Assembly (NCBI RefSeq): GCF_022605725.1
Contig: NC_065551.1
Coordinates: 23,498,001-23,562,000 of the forward strand
DNA from: Anthonomus grandis grandis
Taxonomy: Eukaryota; Arthropoda; Insecta; Coleoptera; Curculionidae
Direction: 5' to 3'
Length of the DNA stretch: 64,000 nucleotides
The notes below the pieces were generated by a model. That model had not been told where the DNA came from and searched no databases. It worked only from the letters and a program-made list of their open reading frames with translations. The position numbers and the translations under genes are program-made. Below are positions 34,960 through 47,500 of the stretch, piece after piece; the stretch's first letter is position 1; each line of letters starts with the position of its first letter.

Positions 34960-36045
34960 TGGCAACATACAGGGTGTTAACAAACTTTCAATTTGATTTT
35001 TTATAAATAATTAGGCAATGTATCCTAAAAAGTTACTCGTAAAAAATAGTGCATATAGATATTAAAACTTCTTTGGTAGAAAATTTAAAAAGAGTTTGTT
35101 AATAAAAAATTACTTGAAATATGAAATATCCCTATAAATATTTTTGAAAATCAAATTACCAGTTAAAAAAAGGTACCTTTTTACGTACTCCTGTTTCAAT
35201 AACACACTCTAGTCGTACAGACACACACTGATGATGACCAAAAGGGCAACAAAACTTCGCGTATTCAATGAGGGAAGAAAAAGAGAAAAAAAATTAAAAG
35301 TCGCGACTATTGTGCTCGCCCACGCGCGCGCGTTCAGTGGTCCCTAACAAGAAGAGATGCGGTCCGTGTTAAACCTTAAAGAAGAATGTTTATTTAATGT
35401 ATATTATGGTTCGGAGGTTCTACGACGCGTGGTACGAGTTCTCACACTCGTATGCCATTGTACTTATTTATTTGTATATTTCGCGTTTAAAATGCAATGC
35501 CGTCGCAAACGGCAAGGACGCACTCTTATTTGCTCGATCTATTTGAATGGTCATAATTTCATAGATATTTGATACCGGGTTGCGTAAGAATTAGAATTAT
35601 ATAAAAAATATAATCGATTATAGGTACGTAAGCATAGAGTAAATTTTTTCTCTTTTTGCAAAAGTGAAAAATTAAAAGTTTATTGTCAGGAAATGTTGAT
35701 GGGTATTTTGAGTCATTTTCAATAATTCCACTCATACTTTTGAAAGAATTTTTCATTTTATTTCAGGAATTTCTCGTGTATTTATGTATGAGGTATTTTT
35801 TTTTATATTTCATTTATTTGAAATAATTCTTCATGTTTTTCACCTCTTTGACATTAGTTTGTAGGGTAAATACGTCGGTAGTTGGACAGCTTTCTTAAAT
35901 TTTAACTTTAAAATCAGTAACATATTGGTTTTAAAAAAATGGCCTGCACATATCTATTTATTGTAAAAAAATAAAATTGAAGATTAAAAGTACATTTTTT
36001 TAAATATGTGAATTATTTCTCGTTAGCCCAAGTTGTAAGCTTGGG
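34960..36045. other. Spacer with a CpG-rich island-like tract
   Basis: At 34975 the sequence acagggtgttaac resembles a mariner-type end but no partner end is found. The stretch 35170-35560 is unusually rich in CpG for this window (cccacgcgcgcgcgttcag, ctacgacgcgtggtacgag). It has an open frame at 35357-35572 with no recognisable motif. It could be a solo LTR, a promoter, or part of an unrecognised element. Degenerate repeat units recur near 35690-35850. Confidence 0.35.
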
Positions 36046-36049
36046 TAAT

Positions 36050-36165
36050 CTTTTTGTTGAATATAGCTTAAAAAAACTACTTGCGACGATCAATTTATAT
36101 ATTTTGGTCTCGATCTCTATGAGATCATCCTCAGGGCTCTAACAGATAGAAAAAAACATAAATTG
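36050..36165 (-). other. Structured motif: CTGAGGA-stem-GAGA
   Basis: Read on the minus strand, the segment near 36145-36110 is CCCTGAGGATGATCTC, then ATA, then GAGATCGAGACC: a six-base-pair hairpin flanked by a CTGAGGA box and a GA-rich box. The same layout recurs at 51150-51185 and in both arms of the element at 62066-63158. It is a retroelement-associated structured motif, possibly ribozyme-derived (inference). Confidence 0.4.
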
Positions 36166-36998
36166 AATCATATCATATATTCTAGCATAGTCATAAAGGT
36201 TAAATTTTCCAACACAATTAAAGTAATAATTATAATTCAATTTTTAATTGTAAATTCCTTTGGTCTAAATTAAGTATTTTACATATAATTAATTCTTTTG
36301 AAGAATTGATTTTTAAGGTGTAAATCAGACCTAAAATTAAAAAAAAAATAGTATTTTAATTTTTAAATTTAAAAACCAAAAGGTTACAACACTTAATATG
36401 AGAAATATTCTATCAAAATATTCGCAGATCGTCTTTGTTAATATTAATAGCAATTTCAGTTTTTCGACCGTACGGATAGCAACTGTAACTACATATCATC
36501 TCTCCGAACAGTGTATATGAATGGGAAAGCATGTAAAAGTAATTCGCATTTTAAATTTTGGCATATATTATGTTTAAAACAGGTTAAGTTAAATTGCTCT
36601 AATAGACGTATATCATATACGCCTGTTTGCTAAGAATATTTCTACAGGCATTGATGGCTTATATTGCTATATTCGCCTATTATCGAGCCTTTTCGTGTGT
36701 GCTTTAACCTCATACCTAATTAATCAACTGATCGGCAACTTATTACTTGTTTTTGTCCAGTGTGCGATATTTTCAATTAATTGCTATGGATGCGTTAATT
36801 AAATGAAAAGATGGACTTAAAATGTGGTGATTCCAAGTAGTCATTTTGGACAAATCGAAATTTTAAAAAAAGGTGCACGTGCTAAAATGTTTTGTATTAG
36901 AAAGTGGTATTTTGGAAAAGTGGTGGTATTGAAAGAAATTTTGGAGAATAACTCATTGCAGCGATATTTTAAAATATATTTTGAAAAATATCACAGCA

Positions 36999-37540
36999 AT
37001 GAGTAACGATATACAGGATCCTCCAAATGATAAAACTCTAATAACGAAACCATTAGATAAAGTGCAAGATGGTAAGTTCCTTTTATTTTGTTATTGACGA
37101 CTATTTTTTGATGGTCTCAGATCTGTTGCTTATTTTGTTTATTCACTTTTTATTTTTTATTTGAAATTACTGTTAATATTGGCTAGTTTTATAGGTTAAA
37201 AAAACACAAAAAGAGAATGACCTAAATTGAGCTTTTTTTTAAATTAATTTTTTTTCACAGAAGATTCTATGGCCACCAAAATACCGGGTTTAATTTCAAG
37301 CTCCTCCAATAATATACAAAATATTAATAAGGAAGAGATTAATTAGCTCAAACTACAAGTACTCCAGAATATACTCTTGAGACCTGGATATTATTTTATT
37401 TTTTTTTATTTAGATTAATATTATTGTCAGGGGTTCAAATACCTACAATGGGGCCTTAACAAAATAATATTTTTTTTTTCAGAAAATAAAAATTTGGCTG
37501 ATTTACATGTATTGTCTGTAACAGGGGTAAATGCAACTTC
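36999..37540 (+). pseudogene. Spliced-looking gene fragment of unknown identity
   Basis: An ATG at 36999 opens a frame ending at a GTAAGT donor (37072). An acceptor at 37260 (tttttttcacag) continues in phase as EDSMATKIPGLISSSS to a stop at ~37347. Another acceptor-like tttttttttcag precedes a further open stretch at ~37483 reading ADLHVLSVTGVNATSNQRR. Downstream to 38230, broken frames are Lys/Phe-rich. This may be the decayed 5' part of an intron-bearing DNA transposon gene or a small real gene. No domain is recognised. Confidence 0.25.
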
Positions 37541-38769
37541 TAACCAAAGAAGAACAGAAATTATTTCTGGAAATTGAAGAATATTAATAAAAAATGTTTT
37601 TTTTAAGGGAACAAAGAAATCAAAAATAAAAACTTAAGAAGTCAAAAAACGAGGTAAAAGAAAAGTTTGAGAAACATCCGTATGAAAAAGATCATTCCAG
37701 AATTATTAAAAAAAAGTAAAGAAATCTTTCACACTCTAATAATTGTAAAAAAATCCAAATATTGCATTTAGATATAGTGTATAGAAAAAAATTAAAAGTT
37801 AAATTGTGAAAAAAAACATGTGACCATCGACTAATAGGAGAATAGATTTTGGAATATCAGTTATTTTCAGCCATTGATTAAAACTATTTGCCACATATTT
37901 TCAAAAAAGTACTCTGACCTCCCTAAAAGCCAGTTAAGAAGAATACATTGAATGATAGCTATTGGAGATTTTACATACGGGAAAATTACAACAGATGAAC
38001 AAACACTACTTAGGTTAGACTTAATTCAAGGTACCTTTTTAAAAAAATAACATACTATTTCTCATCTGAGCGTCCAGATTTAAATGATAATGATGACACT
38101 CAGCGAAATAGAGCAAAAAAAGTGACATTTTATTGGTAATTTTTAAAAAATCGAAAAGACTTTTCAATTTTAACTTATTGCAAAATTAAGGAGTTTTGTA
38201 CAAGTACTAGTGATGTCCGACCGGCTTACCAACACATTCTCCCTATGCCGTTTATCAGGAATTTGATTTAATATATTTGTCTTTCAGGCAATTTAAAAAT
38301 ATTCATTTCTTACGCTTTTAGAGACGTGAAATAATTATTTATGTTTTTCAGAATTTACGTATTTTCTTCTCAAATATTTGATGTATGTAATTTTTCATGT
38401 GTTTATGGCAAAAGAACTCCAATCATTTTTTAATTTTTCGTGCTTTTTCGGCCTTGAATGTTATTTTTTATTATATTCCATGCATTTGAAGTAATTTCTA
38501 TATCTCTCAAGTATTTAAAATATTTTTTTATATTTTTCCTGTAATACTGGGAAGCCTGGATGATATGGAAAAAAAATTATGATCAAATAAAATTTAAACT
38601 CAGGAAACTATGGCTAAATTTTAATAAACCCATGTGGACTTTTTGGAAAATTTTAATTGAATATCGAATGATTTAAGCGAACAACGGGTCTGCTAGTAAA
38701 ATTAACAATTGAGGAACTTGATCGTCAATTGGTACTTTTGTAATTAATTAAAGTTATTTGTAATTATAA
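37541..38769. other. AT-rich spacer with repeat-family relics
   Basis: Broken frames between 37600 and 38230 may belong to the fragment starting at 36999. From 38270 to 38540, reverse-orientation copies of the ~26-bp family are visible (tctttcaggcaatttaaaa, attccatgcatttgaagtaa). Nothing else is supported. Confidence 0.35.
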
Positions 38770-39609
38770 GGCAGTAGGCAGCCAAAGGGGCTGTTATTTA
38801 ATGGTTAACCAGAGTCCACTAACCTTGGAAAAACCAATAAGGCACTCTGGTTTGAAATAGCTAATGTCGCTGGTTTAACGGTAGGCTACTATTATTATGT
38901 TATATTACCCAGATCTTTGAACCTAGAACGGTTATGGCGGTTTAAGTTAAAAAACTTTAACCATCACAAGCCGAATTTTGCGTTTCATTTTAAGTAAAGT
39001 AGTTGTCTGGTGAGACAGGCAGAGAGCCCATCTATGTGTGCCTTAGTCTGTCTCATGTCAGGTGCTCCGTTCATCTCCGAAGGACCCACTTGTCCAGCAG
39101 ACTATTTATTGATGCAACAGCTATACATTTCGCGATCCCAGTCTAGCAAGATAGTTTGCTTCTTCGTTTCCAGCATAGTCTGAGTGGAAAGGCACCTAGA
39201 GACGCTAAACCAAGTTAAACGAGGTTGGAGCTTACTTTTTCCGCCCTATATGGCAATACCTGATGTCCGAGAAGATTCGTTTAACGGTATTGCAGTATCC
39301 GCAAGGATTTTTTGTCCGCATATCCAGAATGCGAAGAATTCAACCCGAAAGGCAGTAATGTGCTCTTCCAGTGAGTATGCCTTGCTAGTATATGGCACTT
39401 CATTATCGCAGAACCTTGCTTTACCTCTATTTATTGCTCAGTCTGGAGCCATCTGTATACCAGATAGATTCCCTATTTAGCAACGCAGGCCTATTGGAGT
39501 CCTACGACTCCTCTCTGTATGCGATATAGGTTATAAAACCCTTATCTACTGTCTTATGTGCCACTTCCTATCAGGAGAAACGAATATTTTTACATGGCCT
39601 CCGACCAGT
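38770..39609 (-). mobile_element. I-like non-LTR fragment, older copy
   Basis: This segment aligns by eye with 42150-43200: gtgagacaggcagagagccc at 39009 against gtgagacaggcagagggccc at 42505, cacttgtccagcagac in both, and the shared end ...ggcc-c-gacca. The newer copy shows it encodes the RNase H and downstream part on the minus strand. Here stops and small deletions destroy the frame. No clear target duplication is visible. Confidence 0.7.
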
Positions 39610-41840
39610 TTTTTGCATAATTAGTCTAACCAACCAAAGACATGGTTAAAGGGAAATCTTGAAGAAGTAAGTGCCAAAGAACTGGATTATAACAATGTCT
39701 TAACTAAAAAATATATAAAATTACTTTCAAAATGTTCGAAATCAAAAGCCTGTCTTGGGCCAAAAAAATACAATTTTTTCAAATGAAAATTTAGGCGTCA
39801 AATGCTTAACAGAACTACTGTACTGAAAAACTAGTACTTTATGTTATTCGACAATTTAAAGTGTGGATAAAAAGAGCTCATTAAAGACCAATCTTTTTTT
39901 TCAACTTCAAAAAATGCGGTGGAGTTAGTTTTCTTCAAGGCACTAATTTTTTACAATTTCCAGGCTTCTGGAGCCAACTTATATATCGTCCAAAAGTTTA
40001 ACGTCTTTTTCAGCTCCTTCAGGAATTGAAAATAATACTTTTTGTCAGACATAAAATTAGAATGATAAAATATCTTTGATGATCTTTTGCATTTAAAAGC
40101 AACTTAAAAATCTTCCTGTTTAACCTTCTTATAATTAGTAAAAGCTACTTAAAAACATTCTGGGGATACTGATAATATTTCGTTATGGAGTTACCATACA
40201 CGTATTTAGCTGCGTGAGGACGTACTTTCTTCCGCAAAAATCCAAATACAAACAGTTACATATTACTCATATCTCATTAATAAGATTTATAATTGGTATA
40301 TTGTTTAAGTACACTCCGAAACAATGGATTGAATAAAGCGATGTGCCTCGCAATAGCTCCTAAATCCATTTCCTTTTTCATGAACGAAAGTGAAACTGTA
40401 ATCTTCATAAGAGATACCCGATCGGCATCCTATTTAAAATGCCGCATCAACACGGTTTACTTTTTACTGTATTACATAACCTTAATTTTTTTTATCTTGT
40501 ATAGTGAATGATTATTCAATCGCTTGTTTCTTTTTGGGTAATTGTAAACTAATTTGTTTTAGTCATGAAAAGGTTTAAACGAATCTTTTGGTTGCAATCA
40601 ACTTGATCTTTTAGGGTAAAATTTAATCTAGTAGCGTATGATCAGAATGAAATTTTAGTAGATCAGGTGTGATCATAGAAGAAATTCATTGATCATATTA
40701 AATTTTAAGCAAAAAAAAAACAAAGACAGGTAGAGATAGAATAGTACATGTCAGAATAGAATGCCAGCTCCACATCCGAAAGTCTCATGTTTCATGTTTA
40801 TTACTTAATCGTGGAGGAATGTAATAAATTTATTAGTTAAAGAGGCATTGATAGAAAGATTTTTATGCAAATCATAAATAATACTGTAAATTTATTAATA
40901 ATTGCATGATCAAATAAAATTTCATCGAGCGATAAAAAAAATTATAAAATCTACAAGGTAGAGAAAGTTTATCATGGAAATTAACCTTTTGACTCTAAAA
41001 TTGCAGGTTTTGTAATAACATACTGGTTCAAAATTGTTTTTCATTCCATAAAAATGAACATAAAATAACATTATTTTGATATGACAATAACTAATAATGA
41101 TAATAAAACCATATAAGATTTTATAGTAAACAAACCGAAATTATAAATTCGTTTTTATTAAAAGAAGCAACTGAGTTTTATTGGTTAATGTCACACAAAG
41201 TTTTAAATTGACACAGTTGATAACAGAACCGACACGAGTGAACCTGAACAGTTCAACTTTGATAAACCTAATTTTTTATAATAGTGATAATATCTCAGAA
41301 ATAGGAGTGAGGGATCCCAATGAGAATCCTCATGTTTTTTTTTACTTCAAATAAACTTGAACTCTTTAATCATCATGTGCCGTTCTAAAATGTTAAAGGT
41401 AAAAAAAACATAAATATGTATACACCTTGGATAACTAAAACATCCGTCTTATGATTAGACTCTACTAGTAATTGGCTCTAAATAAATTTAGACACAGAAA
41501 AAATATGGATCATTTATTGTAGTATAAGCAGCTTAAGACAGCAATAAGGAAAACTGACATTTATTTAAAAAAATAGGAATTTTTAAACCTAATATAACTA
41601 CATTTCTTGAAAACTTGAGTAAACTTACTTAAATAAATTCGCATTTTTCGAAAAAAAAACTTAATATAATTATCTTATATTATCTAAATATAACTAGATA
41701 AATTATTATCGTAATAATAAAATAATGCGGAACTCATTCAATTTTGTCTACGTGTCGCAAAATAATATTATGTATCTCTTGGGTAAACTTCGGTTTAAAA
41801 CAATCGGTTGTGATAATCTAATTTAAAGCCTTTTTTTATT
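39610..41840. other. Gene-poor AT-rich spacer
   Basis: I see no recognisable coding region. The frame at 40293-40511 lacks motifs. TGATCA-containing strings recur near 40640, 40690 and 40910 but form no clear repeat. Confidence 0.4.
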
Positions 41841-43670
41841 TTGTTGTCTCTTTATTATACTGCATATTACATATATTATAAATTCATGCGTGGTGAGTTT
41901 CCAGCCGATTGGAAGCTAGCAAAAATATTTCCATTGTCCAAAGTCAGAATGCTAAGAAATACAGTGAGCTTCGCTCTATCTCGATATTGCCAGTTTTATC
42001 CAAATTTCTGGAGAAGTGTCTTGAGCAGCAGGTTATATTTTTCTTAACAAATCATTCTGTTCTTCTCTTAAAGCAATAAGGTTTCTGTTTTAATTATAGC
42101 TGTGCTACAGAGCTTTGTGAGGTAACTGATCATTGAATTGAATTTTCGAAACAGTGGGCTGCCAAGGCAGTTGTGCATATAGGCGTCCTGATGGACCCGT
42201 CATGCCCCACCGGGGGTTACCAGAGCCCAACGGCCTTAAAGAAACCGATAAGGCTCTCTGGTCTGAAGGACTTAAAGTTACTCGGTACACTGAAAGTGTT
42301 ACCCAAATATTTGAACCTGGCGCGCGTGAGTGCTGGGCACTCCCCGACTACATGGTCAATGGTTTCATCCTCCTCACAGCACCCTCAGCATTCCGGGTTG
42401 TCCGCAATACCGATAGTATGGAGATGGCTTCTTAAGTGCCAGTGACCGGTTAAAAGACCTGTCACTAGCCGAATTTCGCATCTTTTTAGGCGTAGTAGAT
42501 TTTTGGTGAGACAGGCAGAGGGCCCACCTATATGCGCTTTAGCCTGTCTCATACCAGGGGACTCAGTCCATTTTCGGTGGGTCCACTTGTCCAGCAGACC
42601 CTTCATTGACGCGACCGCAACGCATTTGGCGATAACAACTACGGGTTCCGGCCCTATCGGCACTTTTGCGGATCCCAGTCTGGCAAGAGAGTCCGCTTCC
42701 TCATTACCTGTATGGCCTGCGTGGCCAGGTATCCAGACGAGCTGGACCCTGCAGCCAACCTGTACCAGTTTTTTCAGGACTTTTATGCACTCTAGTACCA
42801 GCTTGGAGCTTACCTTTGCGGCCGTGATAGCCTTAATGGCAGCTCTGCTGTCCAAGCATATTGATACGACTGTATTGCGGTGTCCGCAGCTTAGGATTTT
42901 CTGTCATCGCATTTTAATACAGCGAGTAGTACGGCCTGGAAGACAGTGGCGTGCTCCCCCAGCGAGTATGCCCTACTGGTATGTGGGATCCCACCACAAA
43001 GCCCTGATCCAGCTCTGTTATTCATTCTGGAGCCATCTGTGTACCAGATGGTCCCCCTATTTAGCAATGCAGGTCTGTTGGAATGCTGCCACTCCTCTCT
43101 GTCTGCAATGTGCATCACGAATCCTTCGCAGTCCACAGTCACTGGAGCCATGCAGTAACTGCCCATTAGAAGGAGAGGACATTCCTGTATGGCCCGTGAC
43201 CAAATTGTAAAAGTAACTGATCATATTAAAAGATCTTAAGATGAAGACAGGTCATCAATTCGTATCATGCTGGATTATAGCAGAGCTTTTGATACGCTTA
43301 ACCTCGAGCTTTTAAGATCAATTCTTGGCTTTGTAGGTTTTTTTAACAGTGGTGTAGAGTTCGTGGAGAGCTTTACCATAAGTAGAAAGTAGAGAGTTTA
43401 TTAAATGGTAAATGTTCGGAGGATAAAAGTGATAATGTATAAAGGATAATGCATGTGGCAGTATTTTCGGTCCCCTTCTTTATTCAATTTACACTTGGAT
43501 TTTAGTTAAATGTATAAAATATTTAGAGCACCATATTTTTGCCGATGATACTCACGTTATTTACTCCTTTGACTTTTCAAACCACAATACCGCCAGCAAA
43601 GTCTGTAGCAATGTTGTTTACTAGAAAAACGTCAAGGTAACATCTTTTGAATAAACCATACAAATTAATG
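41841..43670 (+). mobile_element. Jockey/CR1-like RT relic, split by a later insertion
   Basis: The left part, 41880-42120, reads GEFPADWKLAKIFPLSKV and then LSRYCQFYPNFW, the early RT region. The right part resumes at 43225 with IMLDYSRAFDTLN, then GSIFGPLLYSIYTW near 43460 and IFADDTHVIY (catalytic DD) near 43540. The two halves read in the same orientation and join across the insertion at 42134-43212. Several stops make it inactive. Confidence 0.75.
42134..43212 (-). mobile_element. I-like non-LTR retrotransposon, 5'-truncated, nested
   Basis: The insertion is bracketed by a perfect 12-bp target duplication GTAACTGATCAT (42122-42133 and 43213-43224). On the minus strand it encodes an RNase H domain: WYTDGSRMNNRAGSGLCGG (first Asp), then LLAVLKC before a shift at ~42880, then MDSRAAIKAI, VQLVWIPGHAGHTGNEEADS (His/Asp motif) and a downstream part to ~42385. 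The 3' end (left side) finishes with a TTCAATTCA-type tail. The RNase H places it among I/LOA-type elements. The upstream endonuclease and RT are missing. Confidence 0.88.
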
Positions 43671-43919
43671 ATATACCTGTTTTTTATTAGAACATGTAGG
43701 GATCTTGGTTTTTATAATGATACTGACTTAAGATTCTCCGACCATGTAACATCCAAATTTGAAAAAGGGTATTTGATGTTAAAGACTTCGGCAAAACATG
43801 GTGTTGTAAGTCCCAGGTAAGTGCTCTGTGACACTCTTGTTTTATCGAATTTTGATTTCTGCGACACGGTTTCTGGCCCTTGCCTAGATATCGCGCATAT
43901 GACATGAAAGCCACGTTAA

Positions 43920-44240
43920 ACTAAAATAATTTCTAATAAACTTAGCTATAAATTTTCAACATTTTTATTATCAAATTGCATGCCTTTGACCATTTAAGCA
44001 CTTTCGAATCGGATTTAATAACCTTCAAATTAAGAAAAATTAAGGAGAGTGAGAACTAATACGTCTAAAATTTCACTGTGATTTGTTTTCCGTGGAAAAT
44101 GCAGCCCCATCTAGAAAAATAGCAGGAATTATTTCCAAAAAGAACGAAAAAATACGACTGAGAAGATTTCACAAGATTTTCAAGTCGATATTATAGTAGC
44201 TACACTGAAGTCATAAATAAATCCCTATTAAAGGAATCAA
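43920..44240 (-). pseudogene. Relic of a second fatty acyl-CoA reductase (exons 7-8)
   Basis: Positions 44100-44200 match exon 7 of the intact gene: atagcaggaattatttccaa against acagcaggaattatttccaa, then acgactgag and gattycacaag-like strings. Positions 43925-44050 match exon 8, with aacttagctataaattttc against aatttagccataaattttg and aagcactttcgaat against aagcactttagaat. The order and strand are the same as in the intact gene. Stops and deletions abolish coding. It lies 300-600 bases downstream of the intact gene, so a former tandem copy is likely. Confidence 0.7.
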
Positions 44241-44449
44241 CTGAATCTGTTTAAGTTAAAGGTCTCAATAGATCCACTGATCATAAGCTGACTTATCTAT
44301 TGAATATATAACGGTATAAAAATATAACTTTTACTCTGATTCCTTTGTTTCTTTTCTTTAGTTTTTTGTATGTTCACAATATTCAAATGTTCAATTATAG
44401 GAAATTAAAACTATGACTTTGGAGTAAAATTTCTATAGGCCCTTATTTC

Positions 44450-44455
44450 TTTATT
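44450..44455 (-). terminator. Poly(A) signal of the FAR gene
   Basis: TTTATT on the plus strand is AATAAA for the minus-strand transcript, ~75 bases after the FAR stop codon at 44531. Confidence 0.5.
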
Positions 44456-44530
44456 GGTTTTTACAGCTTTAAGTTAAAGAAACAAAGATTAGAATTTTAC
44501 ATGGTACAGAATGCCCAAATATAAAATGAA

Positions 44531-47500
44531 CTAATTAAAAACTAAATTGTGCATCTTGGACAGCAGCAAATATAAAGCGACGGATAACAAAAAGGCTGCT
44601 AAACATTGTAAAGTCAGATGCATCCACGTAAGCCTTAAAATTAAAATAAAAATCATTTATAATGGAAAAAATATTAAAATCGTACCTGTTATGTTTCTTC
44701 CAAGCCTTCTCCAACGTTGAATCATCTTCTTTTAAAACATACCTCCTAAGTCCCAAACTGTAATTTTTCGAAAAAAGCACCCATGATATGGAAGCGATAT
44801 TAAACGGAAATAATTTCTGATCATTTTTGTTTAAATTTAGCCATAAATTTTGAACATTTTCATTATCGAATTCCCAATCTCTTTCGCCGAAGAATTTCAC
44901 TTTATCGCCCAACTTAAGCACTTTAGAATATAAACTTAATAACCTGCAAATTGACATAATATAATGAGGATGAGAACTGTGGCGTTCAACAACTCACTGT
45001 GGCTTGTTTCCAGTGGCAAGGGCAGCTCCATCCAGAAAAACAGCAGGAATTATTTCCAAAAAAAAGGACAAAATACGGCTGAGTTTTTTATCAGCACAAA
45101 AGATTCCACAAGGTTTCCAGATCGCTTTTATAGTGGGCACCCCGAAATTCAGGTTTAAATATTCAAAGAGTCCATAGGTTACTGGGTTCTGAAGTCTTGA
45201 TGTGTAGTTGTAAACGAGAATCTTATCACTTAAAGGAGCAATTTAGTAGATGATTGAAGAAGATACATTGAAACCTTACGATTTTTTATGATTTTGTCCA
45301 ATTTCCATTGCACACGCAATCATAGCAGATACACACATATCAATAGGAATTATATCAACGTAAATATCCGACCTTCCAGGATAAACACGCAGAAAACCGG
45401 TCAATAGTCCTAAGCTTATACCATTTATTGCATAGACGTTATCGATCCATGCAGGTATTGGTTCTTTGTAGGATGAAGTAACTGAAAATAGGAATTTTAA
45501 TTGCTTTAAATTAGTAGTGCATTTATATTAATATACAGGGTTACTGGTAATTCGATACATTCCTTTGGAGATGTGATAGGGGAGGGGGTAAGAAGTAAAT
45601 TGAACCCTAATATGTATTATGCAAAAGTTGATAGTTTTCGACATATTTAATTTTTTCTGTTTTTCTTCAAAATGTAGACCTTAGTGGTTTAAAAGGCAGT
45701 TTCCAGAAAATCCGCTGTATATTTTTTTAACTTTTTAGGCAAAATACATGCTCAACACAATAGCGTTATGTTTGTAATGGCAAAAGTCCCGCAAATAGTT
45801 GTAACCATAGGTAAATTCTCGATGCAAAGTGTAATTTTTTTTTCTTAAATAAAATACTACACTTTCTAGTGGATATTTTTTGAAAAAAAATTATGCTACA
45901 TTCTTTAAAATTTCCTTAAAATTTCCTTATTACCTAAGCTAGCTCAGAGGATACAAATGCTTAAAAGTTAGGTGACATGGTTTTGTATTTTTATTATAAA
46001 TTGTAAAGTAACGCATTTATCAGTATTTACCTTCACAAATCTTGTTCAAGATGAGAGCCTCTATTGCGAATACAGGCTCGGCAGCGCCTTCTCATTTCAG
46101 TCTTTGTTGTTCTAGTTGTTATGGTATTCCTGATCTGCTGGGCAGCGTTGGTTATTCTTTGGATAAGATGTTCCCGGGTAATTATTGGGGTTGCATAAAC
46201 CAGTGCTTTCATTTGACCCCATATGCTATAATCAAGCGGGGTTAAGTCAGGGCTTCGTGCTGGCCAAGCTATTGGACCTGACCTACCAATCCAACGATTC
46301 GGGAAACGTTCATCCAGGAACTGCCGAACTGACCGCCGAAAATGAGCTGGACAGCCGTCATGTTGAAATATCATTCGTCCTCTAACGGCGAGAGGAATAT
46401 CGTCAAAAAGATCTTTTAGGTCATGTCGTAGAAAATTTTCATAAATATCCCCGTTTAAATGGCCTGGGAAAAAATGTGGTCCTATTACATCCCGGCCAAT
46501 AAGTCCCACCCACACATTTACAGAAAACTTTCTTTGAAAACTGGTTTCTCTTGTTAAACGGGGATTTTCTTCGGCCCGAAAATGAAGGTTATAAAAATTT
46601 GTAATGCCCTCATGACTAAACTTTGACTCGTCCATCCACAAAATGTCGGTTAAAAAAGTTCTATTGTCTGCATCAGAATTTATAATAAATCTGCAGAATT
46701 CTACCCTTCTTATCGGGTCCCCTTCTTCCAATCCTTAGACAGGCGTATAATGGTAAGGATGGCTTCCCATTTGCCGAATCGTGGACCAAACTTTCCATTG
46801 CGATGATCCTGTTTGCTGCGCTACGGCATTAGTGGATGTGGTTGGATCGTCTTCAAAATGTCTTAATATTTCCTCCTCATCTTCTGCTCGATATACGCGA
46901 GAAGCGCCAGCGTCACCTCTTCTTGGTTTTACGGATCCAGTTTCAGCGATAGCTCGGTAGGTCGAAGCGAAAACACGGACATTTGGAATGCGGCGGTTCG
47001 GAAAGCGACGTTGGTATTCTCGGCGAGACTCCGCGGCATTACCATTGCAAAACCCATAAACAAACATAATATATGCATATTCAGCGTTAGTAAACGTGGC
47101 CATAGCGCAGAAACCAATAGAATACCTTCTTTGAAAACACGAGAAAAATAAACTCGAAACTCGTAATTTAACTACTTTCCACAACAATTATTGCTGTCAG
47201 ACTATTTACACATCAAATTTTTAACAACAAAATTAAAAAAACAAATTGTTGCTATAGTACTTAAATACCATAGAAGTAAATACCACTTGGCATTTTTCAA
47301 GTGCGTTCTTACTATTAATAATAAAAATACAAAATTCTGTTAAAATTTTTGGTAGCATTTATAGCCTATGAGTTAGCTTAGATAATAAGAAAGTTTTACG
47401 TAAATTTTGAAGAATGTAGCATAATTTTTTTTCAAAAAATATCCACTAGAAAGTGTAGTATTTTATTTAAGAAAAAAAAATTACACTTTGCATCGAGAAT

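Noticed and set aside
34975..34990. acagggtgttaac as a mariner end
   Set aside because: No matching inverted end with a TA duplication was found in the following few kilobases.
40293..40511. A 72-codon plus-strand frame
   Set aside because: No motif, no splice context, lies in a gene-poor spacer.
42503..43210. A 235-codon plus-strand open frame
   Set aside because: It is antisense to the RNase H-bearing retrotransposon, whose domain motifs are clear on the minus strand.
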